A DNA stretch of 19,544 nucleotides, taken from an uncultured Ruminiclostridium sp. (GTDB lineage Bacteria; Bacillota; Clostridia; Oscillospirales; Ruminococcaceae). A program made the position numbers and the translations under genes. The notes under the pieces were generated by a model. The model worked only from the letters and a program-made list of their open reading frames with translations, was not told the DNA's origin and did not search any database. Below, piece by piece: positions 1-6,523 of this stretch (position 1 is its first letter; the number at the start of each line of letters is the position of its first letter). The stretch is from the NCBI GenBank assembly GCA_934462775.1, contig CAKSIR010000033.1, positions 1-19,544 of the forward strand, in the 5' to 3' direction.

Positions 1-189
1 AAGCATAAGACCTCTGCCCTCTGCTGAAGCGGTAATATCGTAAAAAACAAGCTCGTCCGCACCCTGTCTGTTGTATTCCTTAGCACATTCAACAGGGTCG
101 CCGACTTCCTTTATTCCCTCAAAATTTACACCCTTTACAACCTTGCCGTTTCTTACGTCAAGGCAAGGGATAATTCTTTTAGCCAGCAT
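1..189 (-). CDS. hisF: Imidazole glycerol phosphate synthase cyclase subunit HisF (N-terminal part, cut by window edge)
   Basis: This is the first 63 codons of the cyclase subunit; the rest lies left of base 1. HisF joins HisH in the cytoplasm to turn PRFAR plus ammonia into imidazole glycerol phosphate and AICAR. The visible protein opens [20 protein letters not shown], the typical HisF start, and includes the conserved catalytic Asp11 of the (beta/alpha)8 barrel. The stretch [20 protein letters not shown] (residues 31-50) is also family-typical. The ATG at 189-187 is preceded by AAGGAG, which sits in the 13-nt gap after the hisA stop, so translation is probably coupled to hisA. A full-length protein would be about 250 residues. 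The second catalytic Asp is outside the window and cannot be checked. The identity is secure from the N-terminus and the operon position. Confidence 0.95.
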   Translation of the reverse strand, partial: MLAKRIIPCLDVRNGKVVKGVNFEGIKEVGDPVECAKEYNRQGADELVFYDITASAEGRGLML

Positions 190-202
190 AATAACTCCTT
201 TT

Positions 203-925
203 CTACCTGCTTACCCTGATTGCCTGCGCAAGGTCAAGGCTTCCGCTGTAAATTGACTTGCCGCAGATTGCACCGTAAATCCCGTTCTTTTTAAGGGTCT
301 TTATATTGTTTATGGTCTTTATTCCGCCGCTTGCAATGACGTTTCCGCCCATTGAAGCAAGCTTGTCCTGAAGCGCTTTTGTTTTATAGTGGTTCGGACG
401 GCTTAAAGTTCCGTCCTTGTCAATATCGGTGAAGATGAAGTATTTGACTCCCGCACTGCACATTTCGACAGCTAAGTCTATGTAATAAATATTGCTGGTT
501 TCAAGCCAGCCCTCGGTTGCAACATAGCCCTTCTTGGCGTCAATGCCTACCGCTATTCTTTCGCCGTATTCCTTTACAGCGTCCTTTACAAGCTGAGGAT
601 TTTTAACGGCGGCAGAGCCGATTATTACGCGGGAAATACCGTTTGATAGGTACATTTCCACCGTGTCAAGGGAGCGGATTCCTCCGCCAACCTCGACTTT
701 CAGCCTTGTGCTTTTTGCAACGTCGATGTAAACTTCCTTGTTCTGCTGAGTAGCGTCCTTTGCACCGTCAAGGTCCACCATGTGTATCCATTCCGCCCCT
801 GCCTTTTCGAAAGCCCTTGCGGTATCCATATAGCTGTCGGCAACCTTTTCCACGGTGCTGTAATCGCCCTTGAACAAACGGACGCAGTTTCCGTCCTTAA
901 TGTCTATTGCAGGTAAAATTACCAT
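203..925 (-). CDS. hisA: Phosphoribosylformimino-5-aminoimidazole carboxamide ribotide isomerase (ProFAR isomerase) HisA
   Basis: HisA catalyses the Amadori isomerisation of ProFAR to PRFAR, the fourth step of histidine synthesis, in the cytoplasm. The 240-residue length is normal for this (beta/alpha)8 barrel. The N-terminus [20 protein letters not shown] carries the general-base Asp8, and the second catalytic Asp is at about 129 in [15 protein letters not shown]. Phosphate-binding glycines are at VEVGGGIRS (78-85) and VIASGGIK (196-203). The ATG at 925-923 has the purine-rich SD AAGGAA about 7 nt upstream. HisA is separated from hisH by 61 nt, the widest gap inside the his operon, and part of its SD could be paired in a short hairpin (937-950). 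An actinobacterial-type dual PriA is unlikely because the gene sits in a full histidine operon. Confidence 0.97.
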   Translation of the reverse strand: MVILPAIDIKDGNCVRLFKGDYSTVEKVADSYMDTARAFEKAGAEWIHMVDLDGAKDATQQNKEVYIDVAKSTRLKVEVGGGIRSLDTVEMYLSNGISRVIIGSAAVKNPQLVKDAVKEYGERIAVGIDAKKGYVATEGWLETSNIYYIDLAVEMCSAGVKYFIFTDIDKDGTLSRPNHYKTKALQDKLASMGGNVIASGGIKTINNIKTLKKNGIYGAICGKSIYSGSLDLAQAIRVSR

Positions 926-936
926 AGTTGTTTTCC

Positions 937-950
937 TTCCTGTTCAGGAA
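937..950 (-). promoter_or_regulatory. Inverted repeat overlapping the hisA ribosome binding site
   Basis: TTCCTG and CAGGAA form a perfect inverted repeat around two bases. In the his mRNA the downstream arm supplies the first bases of the hisA SD (AGGAAGGAA), so the hairpin would partly occlude it. The stem is short (5-6 bp), so any effect on translation is an inference. Confidence 0.4.
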
Positions 951-957
951 TTGTTAT

Positions 958-987
958 AACTGCGCAAAATATTTCTTTTATGCAGTT
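958..987 (-). other. Intra-operon hairpin directly after the hisH stop
   Basis: On the transcribed strand AACTGCATAAAA pairs with TTTTGCGCAGTT across a 6-base loop, giving about 11 pairs with one A-C mismatch and one G-U pair. It begins at the last base of the hisH stop codon. No U-run follows, so it does not look like an intrinsic terminator. It could be an mRNA processing or stability element between hisH and hisA. Confidence 0.45.
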
Positions 988-1589
988 TATTTAATCAGTT
1001 CCGCAAAGTTCTTCAATATCTTAAGCCCTGCCTCGCCGCTTTTTTCAGGGTGAAACTGGCAGCCGAAAACGTTGTCCTTAAAACAGAGCGCAGGAACTTT
1101 TCCACCGTAATCGCAGTACGCCGCAACGTTTTCGCTTGGAGTAACTGCCGCAAACGAGTGAACGAAATAGACGTATTCCCCTTCCACGCCGTTTAACAGC
1201 GGGCATTTCACGTTGGTTTCAAGCTTATTCCAGCCCATCTGCGGAATTGCCAGATTGCCCTCCGGCTTCATCAGCTCAACCGAACCGTTTATAAGTCCAA
1301 GACCTGCCGTTTCGCCGTACTCATAGCTTTTATCGAACAGCATCTGCATTCCCAGACAAATTCCTAAAAACGGTTTTTTTCTTGCCTCAGCCTTAACAAT
1401 CTCGGTAAGTCCGCCCTCGCCGAGCATTCTCATTGCGTCAGGAAACGCTCCCACTCCGGGGAGGATAAGTGCGTCTGCCGAGCGGATTTCGTCCTTATTT
1501 TTTGATATTTTGTTTTCTAACCCAAGGTAATTCAGCGCATTCTGAACGCTGAACAAATTACCTGCTCCGTAGTCGATAATAACAATCAT
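987..1589 (-). CDS. hisH: Imidazole glycerol phosphate synthase glutaminase subunit HisH
   Basis: HisH is the class I glutamine amidotransferase that hydrolyses glutamine and channels ammonia to HisF. From the chosen start it has 200 residues, normal for the family. The N-terminus MIVIIDYGAGNLFSVQNAL is the classic HisH opening. The catalytic triad is visible as Cys78 in FLGICLGMQ, and His180 and Glu182 in QFHPEKSGEAG. I chose the ATG at 1589 over the in-frame ATG at 1622. The longer form would add 11 non-conserved residues overlapping the end of hisB. The 1589 start has AAAGGAA about 9-10 nt upstream and lies only one base after the hisB stop, which suggests translational coupling with hisB. 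Confidence 0.97.
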   Translation of the reverse strand: MIVIIDYGAGNLFSVQNALNYLGLENKISKNKDEIRSADALILPGVGAFPDAMRMLGEGGLTEIVKAEARKKPFLGICLGMQMLFDKSYEYGETAGLGLINGSVELMKPEGNLAIPQMGWNKLETNVKCPLLNGVEGEYVYFVHSFAAVTPSENVAAYCDYGGKVPALCFKDNVFGCQFHPEKSGEAGLKILKNFAELIK

Positions 1590-1590
1590 T

Positions 1591-2172
1591 TTAAAGTGTT
1601 CCTTTTGTTGAAATAGCTGCACCCGTTTCGTTTTTCTTTACCGCCTGCTTTAATGCGTAAGCAAGCGCCTTGAACATTGCTTCGACCTTGTGGTGATCGT
1701 TTGTTCCGTATTCTGCCTTAATATGCAGCGTGATACCTGCATTGAATGCAAACGCGCGCATAAATTCCTCAACAAGGCAGGTTTCAAATTCGCCGATACG
1801 TTCGTTTTTGAACTCAGCCATAAACACAAGAAAAGGTCTTGCGCTTATGTCAAGGCAGCACCAGCCAAGCGCCTCGTCCATCGGAATAGACGCAGTGCCG
1901 TATCGCATAATTCCCGACTTGTCGCCAAGCGCTTCCTTGAACGCCAAGCCAAGCACGATACCTATATCCTCTACGCTGTGATGACCGTCAACATACAAGT
2001 CGCCTTTGCACTGTACGTCAAGGCTGAATCCGCCGTGAACCGCAAGAGCAGTCAGCATATGGTCGAAAAAACCAATGCCTGAATTGATATTCACCTTTCC
2101 GCCGCTGTCAAGATCAAGCTTTACGGCTATCTGTGTTTCCTTTGTGCTGCGGGAAATTTCAGCTGTTCTCAT
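1591..2172 (-). CDS. hisB: Imidazoleglycerol-phosphate dehydratase HisB (monofunctional)
   Basis: HisB dehydrates imidazole glycerol phosphate to imidazole acetol phosphate. The 193-residue protein is the stand-alone dehydratase, without the N-terminal histidinol-phosphatase domain fused to it in enterobacteria. The two Mn-binding HHxxE motifs of the duplicated fold are present: His64-His65-x-x-Glu68 (GHHSVEDIGI) and His160-His161-x-x-Glu164 (NDHHKVEAMF). The family sequence GFFDHMLTALAVHGGF is at 34-49. The ATG at 2172 has AAAGGAGC upstream, overlapping the hisC stop in the 10-nt spacer. Because no phosphatase is fused, a separate HisJ/HisK-type histidinol-phosphate phosphatase is needed; none is seen in this window. 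Confidence 0.97.
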   Translation of the reverse strand: MRTAEISRSTKETQIAVKLDLDSGGKVNINSGIGFFDHMLTALAVHGGFSLDVQCKGDLYVDGHHSVEDIGIVLGLAFKEALGDKSGIMRYGTASIPMDEALGWCCLDISARPFLVFMAEFKNERIGEFETCLVEEFMRAFAFNAGITLHIKAEYGTNDHHKVEAMFKALAYALKQAVKKNETGAAISTKGTL

Positions 2173-2182
2173 AAAAGCTCCT

Positions 2183-3223
2183 TTACTTTCCGAATTTTTT
2201 CAGAACCTCCACAACCGCCTTGTTTTCTTCCTCGGTTCCGCAGGTAATTCTGATGTATTCGCCCATGAATCTGATTGCGATTGAGTTGGCAAGCATAAAT
2301 TCGTAGATTTCCTTTGCCTTGTCTGTCTTTATAAACAGGAAGTTGGTTACAGGCTTGTATATCTTCTCAACATAAGGCAGATTAAGCGCAGTAACCTCTG
2401 CGTAAAGCTCCTTGATTGACCTTTTGATAGCGTCAATTCTGCCCATTACAGCTGTTTTGTCCTTAAGCGCATATGCTGCAAGAGCCTGTGTGAGGGAGTT
2501 GACGTTGTAAGGAGATTTCGCCGCTCTCATTGCTCTTGTAATATCGGGAGAACCGATTGCAAAGCCAAGTCTTAACCCGGCCATTGACAGCGCCTTCGAG
2601 CAGGTCTTTAGTATAATAACGTTATCGTACTGCTCAATTTCCTTAAGCAGCGAGTTTTCCTGTCCCCAGAAATCCATATACGCTTCATCAAGAACCACAA
2701 GCGCCTTAACGCCCTTAATCAGCCTGATAACTTCGGCTTTTTCAAGACCCACCGATGTAGGGTTGCACGGATTTGAAAACATAATGCATTTAACATTTTT
2801 CGCATTCGCATATTCGATTGCCGAATCCACGTCAATTGTCAGATCCTCGTTTTTCTTCATTACCTCAACGTCAAGCTCGTAAAGATATGGATAGAAGCTG
2901 TACATTGAAAAATCGGGAGTAAAGCAAAGCACCTTGTCCCCTTTTTCAAGAAAGCAGGCGGTGATGATGCTGATAAGCTCGTCCGAGCCGTTGCCCGCTG
3001 TGATAAGGGCGGGATTTATGCTGTAAACGGCAGCGTAAGCCCTGATAACCTCGGCTGCATAAGGGTCGGGATAACGGTTCAGGTCAAGTCCTGTCATAGC
3101 CGCCTTGACTTCCTCGTCGGAAAGCTTTAAAAAGCTTTCGTTGGCGTCAAGACGGATTTTGTATTCTCCCGTAATCGGGTCGTATGGAGTAAGATTACGG
3201 AGCTTTTCTGTTAATTTGTACAT
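2183..3223 (-). CDS. hisC: Histidinol-phosphate aminotransferase HisC
   Basis: HisC is a fold-type I PLP enzyme that transfers an amino group from glutamate to imidazole acetol phosphate, giving histidinol phosphate. The length of 346 residues is normal. Visible hallmarks are the N-terminal LDANESF (25-31), GNGSDELI (78-85), SNPCNPTSVG (150-159), DEAYMDF (179-185), and the PLP-binding Lys210 in KTCSKALSMAGLRLGFAIG. The substrate-binding region near the end reads FMGEYIRITCGTEEEN. The start at 3223 has GGAAGGA upstream, in the 16-nt gap after hisD. The operon position makes histidinol phosphate the likely main substrate. Related Firmicute enzymes can also act on aromatic keto acids, which sequence alone cannot exclude. 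Confidence 0.96.
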   Translation of the reverse strand: MYKLTEKLRNLTPYDPITGEYKIRLDANESFLKLSDEEVKAAMTGLDLNRYPDPYAAEVIRAYAAVYSINPALITAGNGSDELISIITACFLEKGDKVLCFTPDFSMYSFYPYLYELDVEVMKKNEDLTIDVDSAIEYANAKNVKCIMFSNPCNPTSVGLEKAEVIRLIKGVKALVVLDEAYMDFWGQENSLLKEIEQYDNVIILKTCSKALSMAGLRLGFAIGSPDITRAMRAAKSPYNVNSLTQALAAYALKDKTAVMGRIDAIKRSIKELYAEVTALNLPYVEKIYKPVTNFLFIKTDKAKEIYEFMLANSIAIRFMGEYIRITCGTEEENKAVVEVLKKFGK

Positions 3224-3239
3224 TGTGTTATCCTTCCGA

Positions 3240-4526
3240 TCAGTCTTCTACTCTTACTCTGATGGAGTTTGCGTGCGCAGTGAGCTTTTCACGCTCTGCA
3301 ACCAGTATAATGTCGTCGGCAGCGTTAGCAAGCGCCTGCTTTGTATAGTAGATGTAGCTTGACTTCTTGATAAAAGAATCAACGGACAGCGGCGAGAAGA
3401 AACGCGCTGTGCCGCTTGTCGGGAGAACATGGTTAGGACCTGCAAAGTAATCGCCCAGCGGTTCAGGCGAATACTGACCCAAGAACAGCGAGCCCACGTT
3501 GTCCAGTCTGCCTATGTATTCAAGCGGATTTTCAGCAACAACTTCAAGGTGCTCGGGAGCAAGTGCGTTTGCAATATCGCAAGCCTGATACATATTGTCA
3601 GCAATAATGATTGCGCCGTAATTTTCCAGTGAATAACGGATAATTTCCTCGCGGGAAAGAGTCTTGACCTGTCTTTCAAGCTCCGCTTCCGTTTCCTTGG
3701 CGATACGCTCGCTGGTTGTGATAAGAATTGCGCTTGCGAGCTTATCGTGCTCAGCCTGCGACATAAGGTCTGCGGCAAGATACTTCGGGTTTGCCGTGTC
3801 GTCTGCAACTACGAGGATTTCGCTTGGTCCTGCGATCATATCAATATCAACAATACCGTAAAGCAGCTTCTTAGCTGTCGCAACGAAAATGTTGCCGGGA
3901 CCTACGATTTTGGAAACCTTCGGGATTTCCTCAGTACCGTATGCAAGAGCTGCAACTGCCTGCGCGCCGCCGCACATAAATACCTTGTCAACTCCGCAGA
4001 GAGCGGCAGCAACAAGAATATCCTTATTGGGCGTACCGTCCTTAAGCGGAGGTGTTACCATGATAATTTCCTTTACGCCTGCGATTTTGGCAGGGATTGC
4101 GTTCATCAGAACCGATGAGGGATAAGCAGCCGTGCCGCCGGGCACATATAAGCCGACTCTGTCCAGTCCGCGCACACGCTGACCGATAATTGTGCCGTTT
4201 TCGTTGGTCATCATGTAACCGTTCTGCTTTTGCTTCTGATGATACGCGGTGATATTTTCGACGCAGTTAAGCAGCGCGTCAACAAAGTCCTTGTCAGCCT
4301 CTGACAGTGCGTCCTGAATCAGCTCGTCCGGAACTCTGTAATACTCCATATTCGGGCAGTCAAACTTGGCGGTGTATTCCTTTACCGCCTTGTCGCCGTT
4401 TTCCTTTACGTCCGCGATGATTTCCTTTACAATTTTCTCAACATCGCTGTTTGTCTGACTTGCGCGCTTTTCAACTTCCTTGAGAAATGCTTTTTCGCTT
4501 CCGTCTGCATAAATTGTCTTTATCAT
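3240..4526 (-). CDS. hisD: Histidinol dehydrogenase HisD
   Basis: HisD is a Zn-dependent, NAD-linked enzyme that makes the last two oxidations, from L-histidinol through histidinal to L-histidine. Length is 428 residues, as expected. By alignment with the well-studied E. coli enzyme, the zinc ligands are Gln257 and His260 (MSQAEHDKLAS), Asp359 (GDYFAGPNH) and His418 (TAHANSIRVR). The catalytic Glu325-His326 pair sits in LAPEHLEVV. The NAD-binding region includes GLYVPGGTAAYPSSVLM (125-141) and KIVGPGNIFVATAKK. The ATG at 4526 has AAAGGA upstream, overlapping the hisG stop in the 11-nt spacer. Nothing in the sequence suggests truncation or loss of function. Confidence 0.98.
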   Translation of the reverse strand: MIKTIYADGSEKAFLKEVEKRASQTNSDVEKIVKEIIADVKENGDKAVKEYTAKFDCPNMEYYRVPDELIQDALSEADKDFVDALLNCVENITAYHQKQKQNGYMMTNENGTIIGQRVRGLDRVGLYVPGGTAAYPSSVLMNAIPAKIAGVKEIIMVTPPLKDGTPNKDILVAAALCGVDKVFMCGGAQAVAALAYGTEEIPKVSKIVGPGNIFVATAKKLLYGIVDIDMIAGPSEILVVADDTANPKYLAADLMSQAEHDKLASAILITTSERIAKETEAELERQVKTLSREEIIRYSLENYGAIIIADNMYQACDIANALAPEHLEVVAENPLEYIGRLDNVGSLFLGQYSPEPLGDYFAGPNHVLPTSGTARFFSPLSVDSFIKKSSYIYYTKQALANAADDIILVAEREKLTAHANSIRVRVED

Positions 4527-4537
4527 GATATATCCTT

Positions 4538-5179
4538 TCAGCAGCCTAATGTTTTCTGCATTAGTGATGTCAGTGTGTCAATACGTTCCTTTTTCAGCTT
4601 CATGCTTACCGTGTTTACGATAAGTCTTGCTGAAATCGGAGCAACGTCCTCGAAAACCTCAAGTCCGTTTTCTTTCAGCGTTGTACCGGTTTCAACTATA
4701 TCTACAATGCCGTCTGCCAATCCAACCAGAGGAGCAAGCTCAACCGAACCTTCGATTTTTACAATATCAACGTCCATTCCCTTGCTTTCAAACCAGTTTC
4801 TTGTAACGTTGGTGTACTTAGTTGCAACGGTCTTGACGCCGTAGCCCTCGTAGAAATTGCCGCCTTTTTTGCCTGCAAGAGCAAACTTGCACCTTCCGAA
4901 GCCAAGATCCATTATCTCAAAGTATTTGCCGCCGTGCTCCATAATGGTGTCCTTGCCGACAACGCCAATGTCGCAAACGCCGTGTTCAACGTATGTAATA
5001 ACGTCGGCGGCTTTAGCAAGCACTACCTCGATGTTCTGCTCCAGAATTGTCAGAATAAGGCGTCTGCCCTTTTCCTTAAGCTCGGTAACGTCAAATCCCA
5101 TTTTTTCAAAAAGACCAACCGTGTCCTTTTCAAGTCTGCCCTTTGTAAGAGCGATTCTAAGCGTTTTATTCTCGTTCAT
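4538..5179 (-). CDS. hisG: ATP phosphoribosyltransferase catalytic subunit, short form HisG
   Basis: HisG starts the pathway by condensing ATP with PRPP to phosphoribosyl-ATP. At 213 residues it is the short form: it lacks the roughly 80-residue C-terminal ACT-like domain of long HisG that binds histidine. Short HisG works as a hetero-octamer with HisZ, which is encoded directly upstream. The N-terminal LRIALTKGRLEKDT (7-20), the GVCDIGVVGKD segment (67-77) and the PRPP loop DIVETGTTLKENGL (160-173) are all intact. The ATG at 5179 has GAGG about 8 nt upstream, overlapping the hisZ TGA, consistent with coupled 1:1 production of the two subunits. Histidine feedback is expected to act through HisZ. 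Confidence 0.97.
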   Translation of the reverse strand: MNENKTLRIALTKGRLEKDTVGLFEKMGFDVTELKEKGRRLILTILEQNIEVVLAKAADVITYVEHGVCDIGVVGKDTIMEHGGKYFEIMDLGFGRCKFALAGKKGGNFYEGYGVKTVATKYTNVTRNWFESKGMDVDIVKIEGSVELAPLVGLADGIVDIVETGTTLKENGLEVFEDVAPISARLIVNTVSMKLKKERIDTLTSLMQKTLGC

Positions 5180-5188
5180 TGCAAAACC

Positions 5189-6382
5189 TCATATATTTAT
5201 AGTATCAATTTCGTCGCCCACGATGTCGATTCTTTTTATGCCTTTTGCTCTGGCATATTCGCAGGCCTCGTCAATATCTGCAATAACAGCATTGTCGATT
5301 ATAAGTCCTTCGTTAATGAGCTTTCTGCAATGTTTTATACTGTCAGTATAATGTTCATCTTTTGCAAAAACAAGAACATCTGCTTTTTTCATAAGGCTTT
5401 TCTGTTTTTTCAGCAGTGCGTTTGCCGCAGCGTTCACGTTTACGCCAAAACCGGTGGCAGGTGTATCCTCGCCGAAATCGCTGAGCAGCGTATCATAGCG
5501 TCCGCCCGATAAAATAGGCATTCCGTACCCCTCGGCATAGCCTTTGAACACAATACCGGTGTAGTAGTCGGTTTTGTTTGCCATACCCAAATCAACGGTA
5601 AGCTTATCCGCAACGCCAAGCCTGCACATATCGTCATATACCTGCTTTAAATCAGCAAGCACGTCAAGTGTTTTACTGTCTGTAAAAATCTTTTCAGCCT
5701 GTTCAAAAACCTCTGCGCCGCCGAAAAGCAGCGGTAAAGCCTTTAACATTCTTACGGCTTCAATATCGCCGTAGGCTTCCAGTTTTTCTGAAAGGGCGGG
5801 ATAGTTCTTTGTTTCCACCAGAACTCTTATGTCCTCCGCCTCGTCCTCGTCGCATTCAAGCTTTGAAACGAGAATTTTAAAGAATGCGCTGTCGCCTATT
5901 TCAAAGCGGAAATCGTCAGCGTCGCAGGTTTTAAGCACGTCAATTGCAATTGAAAGGGCTTCAAGGTCGGAACGCCTTACATCGCCGCCGATAATTTCGA
6001 TTCCGCTCTGAAAGATTTCATCATCGCGCGCACTGTTTTTCGGATTTACACGATAAACGCTCTGACTGTAAAAAAGCTTCAGCGGAAAAACTTCATCGCG
6101 AAGTCTTGTAGAAACCACTCGCGCAATCGGCATTGTTGAATCGGGACGCATTACCATAAGTCTGCCTTTGCCGTCAGTCAGCTTATACATACTTTCCTGA
6201 GCGAAAAAACGGGCTTTCATATTGAACACATCATAAAACTCAAGTCCGGGGGTGATAACCTCCGAATAGCCGTAAGCTGTGAAAATTTTGCGCAGACGTT
6301 CTTCAACAATACGTCTTGCCGCACATTCGTCAAACAATAAATCCCTTGTACCCTCGGGGGTAAGTAAATCGTATCTTTTCAT
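5189..6382 (-). CDS. hisZ: ATP phosphoribosyltransferase regulatory subunit HisZ (histidyl-tRNA synthetase paralogue)
   Basis: HisZ is a catalytically inactive histidyl-tRNA synthetase relative that activates short HisG and senses histidine. The 397-residue protein keeps the class II core: TPEGTRDLL (8-16), LMVMRPDSTMPIARVV (75-90), a motif 2 region with LFYSQSVYR (103-111), and KTDYYTGIVFKGY (270-282). It lacks key synthetase residues. The HisS-type Arg in RGLDYYT is replaced (MANKTDYYT), and motif 3 reads TGFGVNV without the ATP-binding Arg. The C-terminal region (about 334-397) looks like a reduced anticodon-binding-like domain. It is the first gene of the operon, immediately before hisG, which supports HisZ over HisS. 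The SD is AGGA, 8 nt before the ATG, about 37 nt from the predicted transcription start. Confidence 0.95.
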   Translation of the reverse strand: MKRYDLLTPEGTRDLLFDECAARRIVEERLRKIFTAYGYSEVITPGLEFYDVFNMKARFFAQESMYKLTDGKGRLMVMRPDSTMPIARVVSTRLRDEVFPLKLFYSQSVYRVNPKNSARDDEIFQSGIEIIGGDVRRSDLEALSIAIDVLKTCDADDFRFEIGDSAFFKILVSKLECDEDEAEDIRVLVETKNYPALSEKLEAYGDIEAVRMLKALPLLFGGAEVFEQAEKIFTDSKTLDVLADLKQVYDDMCRLGVADKLTVDLGMANKTDYYTGIVFKGYAEGYGMPILSGGRYDTLLSDFGEDTPATGFGVNVNAAANALLKKQKSLMKKADVLVFAKDEHYTDSIKHCRKLINEGLIIDNAVIADIDEACEYARAKGIKRIDIVGDEIDTINI

Positions 6383-6416
6383 ATATTTTGTCCTGTCATA
6401 TACTTTAGTGTGCTAC

Positions 6417-6432
6417 TATGGTAATATGGTAA
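6417..6432. repeat. Perfect 8-bp tandem repeat over the his promoter -10 region
   Basis: On the plus strand TATGGTAA is repeated twice without a gap. The second copy contains the predicted -10 element of the his promoter, and the first covers the likely transcription start. A slightly longer stretch also has weak dyad symmetry (ATGGTA...TAACAT). Its position would suit a repressor operator. The regulator is unknown; a TrpR-family YerC/HisR-type protein is one possibility, but I do not know its site well enough to match it. Confidence 0.4.
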
Positions 6433-6454
6433 CATATTATAACAAGAATGTCAA
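6426..6454 (-). promoter_or_regulatory. Predicted sigma-A promoter of the his operon
   Basis: Reading the minus strand, a perfect -35 TTGACA (6454-6449) is followed after 17 bp by TACCAT (6431-6426), preceded by TG one base away (extended -10). The spacer is very AT-rich and itself holds a TATAAT that lies too close to the -35 to work with it. Transcription would start near 6419, giving a leader of about 37 nt before hisZ. That is too short for a T-box riboswitch or a His-leader-peptide attenuator. Confidence 0.7.
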
Positions 6455-6479
6455 CACAATATTCCAATTTTGTAATTCT

Positions 6480-6517
6480 CCACAAAAACCGCTGTTGATA
6501 ACTCGACGGTTTTGTGG
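6480..6517 (-). terminator. Hairpin after polC (weak terminator or mRNA 3' end element)
   Basis: On the transcribed strand CCACAAAACCG pairs with CGGTTTTTGTGG around a 15-base loop, with one bulged base. It begins 6 nt after the polC stop codon, where the 3' end of the long polC operon is expected. There is no U-run after the stem on either strand, so intrinsic termination would be inefficient. Some read-through into the his operon is possible. Confidence 0.35.
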
Positions 6518-6523
6518 CTTACA

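Noticed and set aside
1590..1622. Longer hisH start at 1622
   Set aside because: It adds 11 residues not found in the family and overlaps hisB; the ATG at 1589 has an SD and matches the conserved N-terminus.
4934..5512. 192-codon open frame on the plus strand, antisense to hisG and hisZ
   Set aside because: It overlaps two well-supported genes, has no family resemblance and no SD; it is an antisense shadow.
5189..6382. Annotation as histidyl-tRNA synthetase (hisS)
   Set aside because: The HisS arginines of the RGLDYY and motif 3 regions are missing, and the gene heads a his operon next to a short-form hisG, which requires HisZ.
6383..6523. T-box riboswitch or leader-peptide attenuator before hisZ
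   Set aside because: The predicted leader is about 37 nt, with no run of His codons, no T-box conserved sequence, and no terminator/antiterminator pair.
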